Source: Grammothele lineata (lineage: Eukaryota; Basidiomycota; Agaricomycetes; Polyporales; Polyporaceae). From it: a stretch of DNA of 47,871 nucleotides. Below, one piece after another: positions 20,687 to 32,855 of the stretch. Within the stretch, counting starts at the first letter, position 1, and every line of letters starts with the position of its first letter. A program made the translations under genes and the position numbers. The DNA lies in contig NDFF03000166.1 of NCBI GenBank assembly GCA_002150815.3, positions 1 through 47,871 of the forward strand. The letters are read 5' to 3'. The notes under the pieces were generated by a model. The model did not search any database, was not told the origin of the DNA, and was given only the letters and a program-made list of their open reading frames with translations.

Positions 20687-23162
20687 CTACACAATCGTGA
20701 TATCCTGTTTCGCCTGATCCATCCACGCCAACCCCCCAGTCGAGTCCTCAGGCGAATGGAAGAACCCAACCCGCCTGAACTTCCGCGGCGCCCCGCCCTC
20801 CTCCAGCGCAAGCAGCACCAGCCCGACCGCGCACTGCGTCTGCACGCTCCACAGGATCGGCACGGCCCACACGTCCGCGGCGTCGGGGGCGGTCTCGACG
20901 AGCTCGACCGCGTCCGGGTACGCGCGCCCGACGCAGATCTGCTTCGGGCCGGAGACGCGCAGGAAGAGGCCCGTCGGGGCCTCCGCGGCGGGCGTCCACG
21001 TCGCGCGCCGCGCGACGGCGCGCAGGGTGAGCAGCCCGGAGGTCGGGCCGAGCGCGACGCGCCCGAAAGGCAGGAGGGGCGAGACGGGGTTGACGGAGCA
21101 GGCGAGGATGTCGCACCTCTCGACGGTGCCGTCATTGCGGTTGGCCCCGGGCGTTTGGGGTTGCTCGGGGGCTGAGAGCAGGGAGGGCGAGGATGCGGAC
21201 TTGAAGAAGGTTGACGGGGAGAAGGACGAGGGTGCGTCCAGGAGGGTGCCCTCGGGCGTGAGGTCGAGAGGGACGACGCGGCCGTCGACGGCGGCCCAGG
21301 ACCAGGAGGGCGCGCGGGGGCGGTCCGGGCGCGGGAAGCGCGTCGCGGGGTCCTTGCGCCAACAGAGGTCGCGCGGGAGATGCGCACGCCAGAGGCCCGC
21401 GAGGTAATCAGTCCGCCACGCGCGGTGGAAGGCTTCGGCGAGCGCGGCGCACGCGAGGAGCTTCTCCGCGGGGTTTGTGACTGCCCCCGCGGTGTACGCT
21501 GCGATGGCGCTCGCCCAGGCGCGCCGCAGTGGCGGGTGCGCGGACGGGGTGAGGGGGAGGTCGGCATCGGGGAGGAAGAGTGCGTCGGGGAGGCGCTGCC
21601 AGGGCGAATTGTGTACGGCGGAAGTGAGTTCAGGGAGGGGGCAGACGGCTCCACCGATGTTGGAGACGCCAGACTGGCAGTGGTACTGGAGCGTGCGCGA
21701 GGTGTAGACGAGCACACGAGGAGAGAGGAGGCGCTCCTCAAGACACCACGCACGCTGGTGGACGGGCTCCGTGCTGCCGTCATTCGGCGTCGCGACCGGA
21801 GAAAGGTGCATTCCGCCCGTCGTGACCGCCTTGCCATCGAGATGGAGGAGACGGAATGGGAGACGTACGTCGCCTTCTGCGGGCTGCCTGTCCTGCAGGA
21901 AGCCTTCGCCTGCCCCATGAGCGCTTGCGGCGACGATGGTGAAATGCGCGTTGCGGAAGATGGAGCGCACGCGCGAAGCCTCGCGCGCGCGGTCCTCGGG
22001 AGAGTCCTGGAGAACGCATAACGCGTCGACCCAGAGATATTGGATCCCCATGAGATGCGTTGTCATAATCGCGTCGCGAAGCGTGCGCGGGAGGATGACT
22101 GCGTCGATGCCAGCGCGATAGATGTGCACATTCTTCGTCGTGGTGCTGTAAGCCGGTAGGTGAGCGCTGGATCCGGGGTGAGAGGCTGCCGTTACTGGGG
22201 AATGTGGACGATCCGAGTACGCCGAAATGGTCGACGCAAAGGACGCGGCCATCGGCGACGTGGGTGTGGGCGCGGGGCCCGCGACATAGCTAAGCGCTAC
22301 GTAGCGCGCGCGCTCGCCGTTCCGTAGGCGCAGCCTGGGTCGCGATGGGTCAGTGCAGTCTATGACACGTGTGGGTAAAGCGGCGTCCTGCGGCGCGGGG
22401 CAGTGCGTATGGTTGCGAATACAGTCGGCGACACATTCCGTTGCGAGTGTGCGGGCGGCGGGGGAGCGGACCTGGAGGATGGGACTTCGAGCAACGATTA
22501 GCTCCACCGCCGGGTTGTCTACTGACGACACTCGTCAGTGAGGTCGCGTGTATGTGGAGGGAGAGATGGTGGTACCTCCATCCGCGTAGACGTAGTAATC
22601 CATGTGGAGAGTTCCGTTCATGATGAGCCTCAAGATCTGCGTCCCCTTCGGTGTTACGTTGTCGTCATCGGTTGCTTCCCGAACGCTAACGGTAACCTGG
22701 AGGATGTGATGCTTCTCCATCGCGCTTGTTCTCATTGAGAGTACCAATTTGCACCACCTGCAACCGCGCTCCGCCGAAACCTGCACCTGTATCCAGGTGG
22801 CAGTGTACGAGAAACCACTGTGGAGACCGCTTGAGGTCCAAGCCTGCTGGAACGATTCGGGAGAGAAAAGCCCTTCGTGGCATTCTTGACAAACGAGATC
22901 TTCGATTAACCTGCTTCCAGTCAGAACACGTTCCGTACGCATAACACGGAGAGACGTACGAGTCTTCAGAAAGTCGTGGCTCCGCCGAATCCTGTTCGGG
23001 GAGCTTCAAGGCTTCAGGTGAAGGCAGCGAGAGCCTCACATTCTTCCTTGCCAATTGCGGGTGTTGATGAACGGGATTCTTCGAGAGCACGGCATCAAGA
23101 TCCTTGAGCAGCCGCGAGACAAACCTACGACCTGTAAACAACAAAGGAGGCATGCAGGGCAT
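20687..23162 (-). CDS. HET-domain protein (heterokaryon-incompatibility family, 789 aa)
   Basis: HET proteins act in fungal non-self recognition and often trigger cell death. Three exons: 22960-23162, 22576-22910 and 20687-22518 (2370 nt, phases consistent; introns 49 and 57 nt). The N-terminal part has the Cys pairs LVCQECHEG and ERGCRWCKLVL common in basidiomycete HET proteins. The HET domain shows YVALSYVAGP (the canonical W of SYVWG is Ala), AVILPRTLRDAI, YLWVDALCVLQDSPEDRARE, FRNAHFTIVAASA, QRAWCLEERLLSPR and later RAPSWSWAAVDG. The start at 23162 (MPCMPPLLF) is the first in-frame ATG of the exon; an additional 5' exon is possible. Whether it is a functional incompatibility gene cannot be told from sequence. 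Confidence 0.85.
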
Positions 23163-26057
23163 CGTCTGTTAGCCGTCCAGGAGCGATGCGTTTGGCGAAA
23201 GGGAGAACAGAACGCAGACTGTAAGGATATGTGTCGTGCGTGCGACTCATGGTATCCTCACCTACGCCGCGCTCACCGAGCGCCGACCTGCCCGTCTGCC
23301 CCGGGGAAGCACGAGAGGGCATGTCGACGTAAAGAGATCCCCGTGCTCATTTCCGTAACGTGGGACAGAGCGGGGCTATCGCGGGACACGGGCTGGTCGA
23401 AAAATCGGACAACCAGTGCAGCAGCCAGCGAAAGAAGCAGGCTCTCCATGCCCCTTCCGGGTGTCCGTTCGCAGAAGACGCAATAAGGTGAGGTAGTCGA
23501 AGACACGTGTAAACCGCTCGCCCTTGTGAGTGAGAGAGGGAGTTTCCCAACGCGTGCCCCTCCCGTGGCTCTCCGCCGTACACCAATCAGACGTCAGCGA
23601 ACGCACAAGCCTCCTCTACGTACCCGTCTGCCCCGGTTCGCAGCATAGTCCAATAACGTCCTCCCGCGATGCTTTAGGCGTAACGCCTGATACATGATGT
23701 CTTAATTGGCTGATGCACTCATGATGTAGTGAAGACGACGATCGCTTGGTGTCGGCGTGAGACGACTTCTTTCAACTTAGAGGTTCCTGCAGCGAGGACC
23801 ATCCGAGGCCGGGAACTATTGTGCGTTAGCTCAACCTCATTCGGCCTATACGTGATGCAGGTGAATACTCAACGGGTTCACTTGCTCAAACAGGTTTCGT
23901 TGATCCGATGCGTGTGGAGCTCGTCATACATGGAGCGATGGGACGTAGGTTGTAGAGCAATATGATGAACTTCAGGTAGCTTCAAATAGTTACTCTCGGA
24001 TGAAAAAAGCGGAAGAGGCACGCGCGGAACTGAGGGACACTCAGGGCAGAACGGAGCCGTCCGCAATTGAGTAAGTAGAGCTTAACAGCCGGGATTACTT
24101 GAATAGCTTCAAATTTTCCCAGGATCAACCCAGGATAACAGTTTCTAAGGGAAGGCGCCCGCAAGCGGATATGCTTACGAGCCGACGTCATAGTAACTCT
24201 TCTCCGGACCGCGCCCCACTATCGCAACCTGCCGCTGGACTCAAACTCGTCAATCTCCCCGGAATGCGAGGAATGTGTGTGCATCTTCTATACGGCCTGG
24301 CTTCCGCTTGCTGACACTCCGACAGTAACGGCGACGGCGGGCAGTCGGCTCTTACCAAGTCAACTACGCTGATCGTCACGTCATGGGCGATCCTAGTAGG
24401 TACATAACTCTATGCAGCCGTACATATACGGCGAGTAAGTTTTCTGGGAATGGAGAGCAATTGGATTTGGAGCATGCCCCTTTACTGCGTAAATTGTCTC
24501 TCGCCAAACGATCCCTTGAACACCTGCTCCCAATGAATGATGAAAGAGTCGCCGTGCTGACCCCTAGCGAGCTCAAGATGAAATCCACAGCTGTGTATAT
24601 GCTACATCTCTAGTTGACGTCGAAGCGGAAAGGAACCTTGGAGAATGCACTTTGATGATGAGACCGCAGTAGGTGGCACATCGTGCTGTAGGCCGCTGGC
24701 GCACCCGGAATTTACGGTAGAACCCTTGGCAGCATTCGAGCGCGTGGTCAGCGGTCCCGAAATCTCCTTTTCCCGGTTGCTCCGACCTCCCCCATCCTGT
24801 CCTTGTCTCACAAGTGAAACGGGGTTCCGGCATCGCACATTGTCTCATAGGGCAGGGCGCCAGGAACCGTCCGCGGTGCCTGTTGATGTTATCTTAGTGA
24901 CGTTCCTACAGCCACCACTCATCCAAGGTCGTTAGTGCTAGACAGCTGTGCGTATTCACCACGGATATCATTTACTACATGTCGCTGAAGCCGATGCACT
25001 ATTACAGCGCCGAACCGTGGTTGGCGGCGATATTGCAAGCGGTACGTCGTCGCCGCTTGGTTGAAGCCGGCGAGTTGTTCTGATACCACTTCCCTAAATG
25101 TCTCTGCCGCCGGCTGCTCTTGTCGCGTGGCCACGTGCTTTTTTCTGGAAGGCCGGATCAGATGTTAAAACCACTTCACCGCGTTGCTCCGAGTCGAGGA
25201 GAGACTTCTACTTACCTACCGTGTGGGGTTGCCGACTGACTGCACATGACATCATCGATACAGGACTGCTCGCAACTGGCCGAATGGCCACATCCTCTTC
25301 CGCTGCCCTGGAGACCCTGCCGTCTGAATCTGCACCAAACGCATCTGTTCAATCAAGAGGCATAATGTATGCTGACTCTGATTCCTGCAGACGTGCACAA
25401 CGCAGTCCGAGATTAATGCTTTTATATGATCACAGATCGGACCTCGCGCCGTTGTCGTCACCGACAGCAGGCGAGCGCGTGCGGCGCGCGAGGCTCCTTG
25501 TCCCTGGGTCCGCAGCAAGAGGCACAGCGGAGCAGGTGAGATGAGCGGCAAGTTGGGGGGCGGGCAGGGGCGCGGGAAGGCTCAAATCTGAACCACCGGG
25601 AAGACTTCGTGGCAATTTCCCGAAAAGGCGATCAAGGGTTTGAGTCCGGTGGAAAATCCTTCACGAGTGCGCCCCCAGCGCACGTCTTGATCCCGCCGGC
25701 CTCCGGGCGGCGACAAATGCCACACCGACTCGGATTACGCCGTCTCAGGGCCGCCACCCTTCGCTCTTAACTCGGACACCACCCTTTCGTCCCGCCTTTC
25801 CAGGCCATGTGAACTCCCGCGACACTTGCACGTCCTCGCCCCCACCCCACACACGAAGGTATCCCTCTTGTATAGTGAGTGTCAGGATTCCTGCCTGTCG
25901 ATGTCACCGCTCACCTTCATTCTCAGCTATTTCTGCTGGAAGTCTCGGAAATCATGATACGCACTTTGCAAGATAATATCCCCTGCTCGTCTGTAAGTTC
26001 ATCCTTCGCCGTGCGCGACATCTCCCTCACTGACACCAGCGCAAGCTTACTCCTCGT
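23163..26057. other. Gene-poor region between HET and second F-box gene
   Basis: About 2.9 kb with only short frames on both strands. A minus-strand frame at 23273-23506 has a hydrophobic stretch (SLLLSLAAALVVRFF) and could be a 5' exon of the HET gene or of a small membrane protein, but I found no phase-consistent join. No tRNA, repeat or transposon terminus was recognised. Confidence 0.5.
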
Positions 26058-27782
26058 ATGCTACTAATATCTCTGGACTCCGATGCCACTCGTCTCCCTT
26101 CAACTCCGTCCACCATTCATTCCATGCCCAATCGACAGGATCTCACCGGAATCAAGCCCGTAACGACGGTACAACAGCTCCCTGTCGAGTTACTCGTACA
26201 GACGTTCACTTTCGTTGACGAGCTCGAGCGCTGGGGGCCCCGCGGTTGTGTTTACGGCCGAGGGATCGCGAAGCTTATGCTCGTCTGCCGAAGCTGGCAC
26301 GACGTCGCCCTCTCCACTCCCCATTTCTGGCGGCACATCGACATCGACACTGACGGGCCGTCGTCCCGCGTATCCCAGTTCCTCACGCGCTCATCGGGTT
26401 GCACGATCGACGTTCGGATTTTCTATCCCCTACCCAAGGCCCCCCGCCCGACGGTGCGTTCAATTGAGGTACTCTATCCACATTGCTCGCGCATCCGCAC
26501 CCTCTCCATCAACCTCGCCATCCAAGACTTCCCAATCATCCGCCCCCTGTTTTCCCACCCACTTCCTGCACTCGAATCTATCGAGATCCGGCCTGTCGTC
26601 GACGGTAGCAAGAAAGGCGGCACGATGTGGATGGACTGTGGGCTCTCCCGCGACGCGCAGCCCAGGCTCCACTCGCTTGTCGTGCGGCAGGTGTGGGTAC
26701 CGCCTCCCGCGCACACCTGGGACACGCTACGCGTGCTGAAGCTGTACAGCTATCCAACTACTGCCGACGGCCCGCTCCCGACGCGCGACATCCTCTCGAT
26801 GCTCTCTGCAAGCCGCAACAGCTTGGAGGAGCTGTATTTCTGGTTCTACGACATGCTGCCATCCTCGCTCGCAGACGTATCCGCAGACGCAAAGCACGCA
26901 TCAGAACAACGGCTAATCCATATGACGCGTCTTCGCGTGTTCTCGTCCCACGGATCGTACCTGCTCATCGCCGGCATTCTCCGGTTTTTGAAACTCCCTG
27001 ACCACATCCCGACCGTCGACATCAGGACGACGCAACACGCGGCTGAGGAGCCGCTCATCAAGGACGCCTCTTGCCCCCTCTTCCCTCTGCACGCCCGCGC
27101 ACTCCTCGAGCGTCCGTCCGATGTCACTTTTCGCGGCCCCTCAAGCCGGTCGTTCTCTGAGTTCGAAATCCGTGCCTGCCCTCCTCGCCCCTCCGACCCG
27201 GTCTGTCGTACCACCGACCGGAAACCCCTCTTCCTCTCCTTCCAACACCCGCTGCCCGGTCTGCAGGCCCTCGTACAAGTTCTTGGTTGGACGCCCGTTC
27301 GCTCCCTCACTTTCGCATCGTGTCTCCCAGCGCCCATCGCCGCGAACACGTACGTGAGCGCCTTCAACGCCTTCCCCTACCTCGAGGAACTCTCGCTTCG
27401 CCCCACCGCGCGTCTGTCCGCCCGCATGGACGTCTTCGCCGCACTGCAACCGGGCGCGTACACGCCAGTGGGCGCGCCCGGGTATGACGAACGCGTGCTT
27501 TGCCCCCGGCTCCGTGCGCTCCGCATTCACGGCACCTGCGCAGACGATGAGGACGCTCGCGAGGTGCTCGGCGCGATCGAGGCCTGCGTCCGTGCGCGAG
27601 CGGGGCGGGGTGCTCGTCTAGGTACGCTTGACTTGCACATATGGGTTGCGCAGGGAGAGTGCGCGGCGCTCGGGGAGGAGCCGTGGGTCGCGGAGGCGTT
27701 GACCAGGGTGGAGACCTTTGTGGACGTTTTACGGTGTCGAATTGGGTCGCCGAGGGGTCCGTGCGCTACTTGCACGAACTAA
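26058..27782 (+). CDS. F-box protein (574 aa)
   Basis: Probable SCF substrate receptor. A single exon; the first ATG is at 26058, and a second (MPNRQDLTG) at 26124 is also plausible because the F-box starts after it. The F-box has VQQLPVELLVQTFTFVDELE and KLMLVCRSWHDVALSTPHFW, then SSGCTIDVRIFYPLPK. The rest has irregular leucine-rich segments (ALESIEIRPVV, RVLKLYSYPT, SRNSLEELYFWFY) and a tail with LRALRIHGTC and GRGARLGTLDLHIW. The block LMLVCR.W.DV...TPH.WR.I followed by S.GCTIDV is shared with the F-box gene at 10494, so the two are paralogues within the expanded family. Target unknown. Confidence 0.86.
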   Translation: MLLISLDSDATRLPSTPSTIHSMPNRQDLTGIKPVTTVQQLPVELLVQTFTFVDELERWGPRGCVYGRGIAKLMLVCRSWHDVALSTPHFWRHIDIDTDGPSSRVSQFLTRSSGCTIDVRIFYPLPKAPRPTVRSIEVLYPHCSRIRTLSINLAIQDFPIIRPLFSHPLPALESIEIRPVVDGSKKGGTMWMDCGLSRDAQPRLHSLVVRQVWVPPPAHTWDTLRVLKLYSYPTTADGPLPTRDILSMLSASRNSLEELYFWFYDMLPSSLADVSADAKHASEQRLIHMTRLRVFSSHGSYLLIAGILRFLKLPDHIPTVDIRTTQHAAEEPLIKDASCPLFPLHARALLERPSDVTFRGPSSRSFSEFEIRACPPRPSDPVCRTTDRKPLFLSFQHPLPGLQALVQVLGWTPVRSLTFASCLPAPIAANTYVSAFNAFPYLEELSLRPTARLSARMDVFAALQPGAYTPVGAPGYDERVLCPRLRALRIHGTCADDEDAREVLGAIEACVRARAGRGARLGTLDLHIWVAQGECAALGEEPWVAEALTRVETFVDVLRCRIGSPRGPCATCTN

Positions 27783-28968
27783 CGGTGATCGTCTATATTT
27801 GTCTTCTTGCCGGTCAGCTCTATCGCCGCCGGGATTCCTACACTTACGGCACGTTTGACACCTGCGCGGTGCAGATGACGCGCGAAAACCGGACATTTTT
27901 CTCGGTTTGTCGTAATGCCTATCACTGCACGGACTACGAATGGGCCGCTTAACCTATCACCCTGACCCACTGGCACGCACACTCCGTATTTTGCACACTC
28001 GTTCGATAATCTCATACCTGTATTATTCTTCTAGCATCATTGATCACTGCGGCAACGGACTGTCAACCATTTCTCCACTCGCGTGCTCGCCACTTAGACA
28101 TGCCTGACGTCAGTTGTTATCAGTTTGACGCAGGATGTCAACAGCTCTACACAGTGAGTAAGCTCTTTCAGAGACCCATGCTGTGTCCGACGCAACTTAC
28201 CCGGCATTCGAGCGCAGTACTGCGATGAATACAATTGATATTAATCATTGGCATGCACCCACGCCCGAGAATCGTTTTAGGTTCCGACACTGTGTTGGCT
28301 CTGCCATTAATGGCACAGCGCTGCGTGATTGAAGCGTTAGGCTCCGCCGGCGTCGGACGGATTTGATGCGATGAGTGACATTGTGAAAAACGTACCCCAA
28401 GATACCCCCGATATACTCATCCTATGAAGCCTATGCGCAATCGCAGCTAACTTGCGGTGTGGCTTGCTGTCTTCAGGGCGTACTTCAAGTTGAGGGATTC
28501 CAGAGGCTGACTCATATCCCGATAATGCGCCCTATTTATACGGTGAAGGTCACAAAGGCTAGCGTGTATCGCAGCACTCGGTTACGGACGCAAATCAGTA
28601 CGTACGGGTGTGTCGTTTAGGTCACGGTGGAGACGCGCGCTAATTCCAGTGCTCTAGGAAAGAGAAGCGAGTCGAGGCTTGTTCTCGTTCTCCCATCGCC
28701 TGTTACCATGCCGTACACCCAAGTTTTACTTCTTCCCCCATCGTCCGATACCGATTAAATCCGAACTCAATCCGCCCATGAATCTGCTCCGCGTCGGGAG
28801 ACAGGCGTGTACGTTCCTTCTGATTGGGCTGTCGGGATGTAAGGCGTCTTCCTGGTACGTCCCGCAGCGATTGGCACACCGCACGTATCAAAAGCTGCCA
28901 TGGTCAGACCATCCTGGGCGGAGCTATTTGCTGACATTTCTCCGTGAAGGCCCCCAAAGTTGGCTCGA
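27783..28968. other. Intergenic region upstream of P450 C
   Basis: About 1.2 kb. No frame here has a motif or joins by splicing. It contains the distal promoter of P450 C. Confidence 0.5.
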
Positions 28969-28974
28969 TATAAG
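28969..28974 (+). promoter_or_regulatory. TATA box of P450 C
   Basis: TATAAG 115-120 bp upstream of the start codon at 29089. Confidence 0.5.
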
Positions 28975-29088
28975 GCTCCTGCGGGTCCTAAGATAGCGCT
29001 GACCCACGATCCACCTTCTCTCGGCCATTCCGACTAACACGCCTTCGTTCGGCCTCCTCATTGAATACGCTTCTCTCGGGCACGCGAA

Positions 29089-31482
29089 ATGGCTTCTCAG
29101 TTATTGCTTTCAGGAGGGCTTGTTTTGTTCGTGATTGCGGCGGTGCTATGGAGGTATTTCAAGCAGCTGGTGCTGAGCTCGCCGGTCGACAATATTCCGG
29201 GACCTTCCACGAATTCATTCCTATACGGTGCGTCTCCCACAGCCGTTGGGTCGTACAGTCGAGCAGCTCACTGGGGTGACGCTTTGCACAGGCAACCTCA
29301 CACAACTTCTGGACAAGCGTGGATGGGGCTTCGTTCAGGGTATTACAGACACATACCCGGGTATTGCGAGACTCACGGGACCCCTCGGTGTACGTATTAG
29401 GTCCGTTCACGGCGTTTCTTTTAGTGTGGTCTAACAAAAGCTCGTTGCTCACAGCATCCGCTGCTGTACGTCTGGGACCCAGTTGCCCTGCACAACATTG
29501 TCCTCAAGGAGCAGTATGTCTACGAAGAGGCCGACTGGTTCGTCAAGTATGTAGCCTCTTACTTCCCCGATGTCCACTTGGCCAGTATGCTGATCAACCG
29601 CCAGGTCCAACACCATCCGTTTTGGGCCCGGCCTCCTCTCCACTCTTGGCGAGGCCCACCGGCACCAGCGCAAAATGCTCAACCCCGTATTCTCGACCGC
29701 ACATATGAAGCGCATGGTCCCGCTCTTCAACGGCGTCTGCCATCGCCTGCAGGACGCAATCGGCCAGCGCGTCGGGTACGAGCCCATCGAGCTCGACATG
29801 CTCGCCTGGACAGCTCGCACTGCGCTCGAGCTCATCGGACAGGCGGGACTCGGATACGCCTTCGACCCGCTCACCGCGGACGCCCCCAGCGATTTCGCGA
29901 AACTCGTCAAGTCCTTCGGGTAAGCTCCCATTCACTCGCAATTCCGTTTAAGTTCAAGCCACTGACATATCGCCGATCATGCATAATTTCACCGCAATGA
30001 CGGCAGCCCGGCGATTGTGCTGCTGAACAAATACCGTCGGCTGGTGCCGTACTTCCCGCGGATTGGGCCGACGTGGCTGCAGCGCAAGATCGTGGAGGCG
30101 GTCCCGCACGAGGGCGTGCAGCGCATGAAGGACTTCATCGATGGCATGCACAATCAGGCCGTGGCGATCTACCGCGAGAAGCTCGAGGCGCTCGCGCGGG
30201 GTGACGAGGCAGTCTCGAAACAGGTTGGCGAGGGCAAGGACATCATGAGCATCCTCAGTAAGTGGCGCCATTGCGAGGCCGGATCATCTACATGACAGTT
30301 TTCTGATTGTATTTGTGTGCGCAGTTCGTGCAAACATGGACGCGGCGGAGGAAGACAAGCTTCCGGAGGCTGAGATTATCGCCCAGATTGCGTATGTACC
30401 AATCCTTACATAGACGACCTGCGCCCGGTGCAGCGCGCCCGGGCGGCCCCTGCCGTCCACAACTCCGACGCTGACGCTGACATGGCGCCACCATTGCAGG
30501 ACATTCATCTTCGCCGGGGTGGACACGACCTCGAACGGGCTCGCGATGACGCTGCACCTGCTGAGCGAGCACCCGGACGTGCAACAGCGTCTGCGCGAGG
30601 AAGTGCTCGTCGCGCTCGAGGGCCGCGAGGACCTCGACTACGACGCGCTCACCGCGCTGCCCTACCTCGACGCCGTCTGCCGCGAGACGCTCCGGCTCCA
30701 CTCGCCCGTGACGCACGTCTTCCGCGAGTATGTGATCTCCTGCTTTTCTCCACCTCGCGCTCTCTGGGCCCCCTTCGCGCCTCTCGTCCCGCGTAGCTTC
30801 AGTTAGCCTTTTAACTCGAAGCGCGTGTCCTTCGCTCTTGTGTCCTTGGCATTGCATATCTTGCGTGACGCTCACCCTCTCGCTCCTCTTTCTTCCCATA
30901 GGACGCGCAAGGACACCGTGCTCCCGCTCTCCGCGCCCATCCGCGGGAAGGACGGGAAGATGATCGACGCAGTCGTCGTGCCCAAGGACACTGCGATCGG
31001 CATTGGCCTGCTCTCCGCGAACCGGAGTCGTGCGATCTGGGGCGAGGACGCGATGGAGTGGAAGCCGCAGCGCTGGCTCGAGCCCCTCCCCGAGAGCGTG
31101 ACCGGCGCGAAGATGCCCGGGGTGTACTCGAACTTGATGACGTTCATGGGTGGTGGACGGGCGTGCATGTGAGTGTCACTGTTCGTTTTGAGATGGAGAG
31201 CGCGCGCTGACTGACGGCCGATGGCGTTTTACAGTGGCTTCAAGTTCTCGCAGCTCGAGATGAGTGAGTCTTCCCCTCTGTCTCCCTCTCTGCGGAAGTG
31301 CTGACACGTCGTGCCCGACTACAGAGGCCGTGCTGTGCATGCTCTTGTCTAAGTTCATCTTCGCGCCATCGGGCAAGAAGATCACCTGGAACCTGTCAAA
31401 CGTCGCTTTTCCTACTGTCGCCGACGGCGTGAAGCCGATGCTCCCGATGAAGGTCGCTCTGTACAAGCCCACGAAGGCTTGA
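29089..31482 (+). CDS. Cytochrome P450 C (547 aa, 10 exons)
   Basis: ER-anchored heme-thiolate monooxygenase, substrate unknown. Exons: 29089-29227, 29292-29389, 29455-29546, 29605-29919, 30007-30257, 30325-30391, 30500-30727, 30902-31168, 31235-31263, 31325-31482 (1644 nt, phases consistent). Features are the N-terminal anchor (LLLSGGLVLFVIAAVLW), hinge IPGPSTNSF, C-helix region GEAHRHQRKMLNPVF, I-helix FAGVDTTSNGL (canonical AGxDTT), CRETLRL, EWKPQRW and the heme loop FMGGGRACIGFKFSQLEM. The first three exons have exactly the same lengths as in P450 B (139, 98, 92 nt). Four introns of B are absent here. It is the same family as A and B but about 22 kb away, separated by unrelated genes. Confidence 0.93.
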
Positions 31483-31966
31483 TCTCGAGTGAAGGCGCCT
31501 TGCGGAGACTGAGCTTGCGTTCACCGACCTGCCGTGCCCTTTCCTTTCTCCGTAATCGGAATCTCGGAATGGCCAGGCTGGAAGGTTGTAGGATGAGGGC
31601 GGCGTGTAGATGCGGACGAGCTTAATAGATCTCATTAGATGTATTAACCGTATTTTTATCGACCCGTATAGTGGAGATCTAGTCACAGTCCGGAGGTGTT
31701 GTCTGACGTCGGGTATCCTGGCACTGTTCGACATCTTGGTCTGTGCGAGCGTTCTCCTCGGATGCCTTCCACGACAATTTGTTGTTTGACGCGTTAGTGT
31801 TGTAGGGCCCAAGTTCAGCTTAATCCCGCTCTCAGCTCGTCTACCAGCGGAAGATCGATCCATGCTAGATCAAAGCAGCAGCGTCCATGGCGCGTTACGA
31901 TACATTATACGCGTAGCTGTACGTTAAGCATGCAGTACTTTTCCAAAAGGTACACGCCGCCCTTGC
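31483..31966. other. Convergent intergenic region P450 C / ERG2
   Basis: 484 bp holding two 3' ends; no gene or repeat seen. Confidence 0.5.
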
Positions 31967-32855
31967 TCAGATCTTCCCAATGAGCAGGTTGCCGATCATC
32001 TCGCGCGCGGTGATATGCGCGGTCCAGTAGAAGGAGTAGACGTCGAGCGTCGACGTGAGCATGTCCGCGAGGCCGAACGGCAGCATGGGCGGGATCCATC
32101 CTGGAGCACAAACGGTCAGGAACCAGTCCGCAGGTATGTGAGGAGCGCGATAGGAGAGAGAGGGGAGATGGGAACGAATCGTATGGATTGCATGAATACG
32201 AAATTAGCTGAGACTCACCCCTTGCGTACTCCATCGCAAAGCAACCCTTGTGCATCTTGTACTGCTTGACGTGTCCGCGGGGGAGGTGGTGGACATCGCC
32301 CGGGCGGTAGACCTCCATCTCGAGCTTCGGCGGCGCAAAGGCCCACTGCTCCCCGTACAGGATGTTGAAGTAGTCGTCGGCGGTGTGCATACCGGTGTGA
32401 CCCTCAGTGCCCACAGCGCTACCGAAGATGATGAGGTACTCGGTGATGCTGGCATGGATAATGTACATAGCACCCATAGCTCCGCCCGCGTTGTTGAACA
32501 CCCACTCCGAAGAGTTGGTGTTGATCTTGACGACGGAAGAAGGGTACTCGGTCGTGAGGTTGGAGACGATGAAGGGGATCATAGCATTGATGTCGTCCGG
32601 GTGAGCCGCGACGGCGTTCTGGGCGAGGTCGTGGAGGTACTCGGGTGTGAAGACATACCACCGGTGCTGCGAGGTCTTGTTGAACGTACAAGCTTGAAGT
32701 ACAGAAACGACGGTGCGTACCTTTATCCTATCCAAGAACGAAAATGTGACGTATAGGACGAATGCGACCACAGCGCGGCGGATCCACTTCACGAGACAAG
32801 AGCTGGACGCGTTGTCCGAGCTTGACGCGCTCTTAGAAGACTTCTTGGAGGGCAT
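31967..32855 (-). CDS. ERG2: C-8 sterol isomerase (ERG2 / sigma-1 receptor family)
   Basis: Shifts the sterol double bond from C8 to C7 in ergosterol synthesis; ER membrane. Three exons: 32721-32855, 32219-32666 and 31967-32100 (238 aa). The first intron (54 nt) is a multiple of three and reads through, but removing it gives the family sequence HRWYVFTPEYLHDLAQ. Seen: the N-terminal TM AVVAFVLYVTFSFLDRI, NNAGGAMGAMYIIHASITEY, GTEGHTGMHTADDYFNILYG, GDVHHLPRGHVKQYKM and the last exon WIPPMLPFGLADMLTSTLDV to MIGNLLIGKI. The conserved acidic and His residues of the sigma-receptor ligand site are present. The ATG at 32855 (MPSKKSSKS) is the first true ATG. It is divergent from SPC2, an ER gene as well. 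Confidence 0.95.

Noticed and set aside
20641..21918. 425-aa Ser/Arg/Pro-rich minus-strand frame within the HET gene
   Set aside because: Lies in a second frame of the HET exon, which carries the conserved HET blocks.
24090..24130. Short match to the P450 C-terminal motif (SFKFSQ)
   Set aside because: Only about 19 nt resemble P450 A; no heme loop, neighbouring exon or other P450 residue is nearby, so chance similarity is more likely than a relic.
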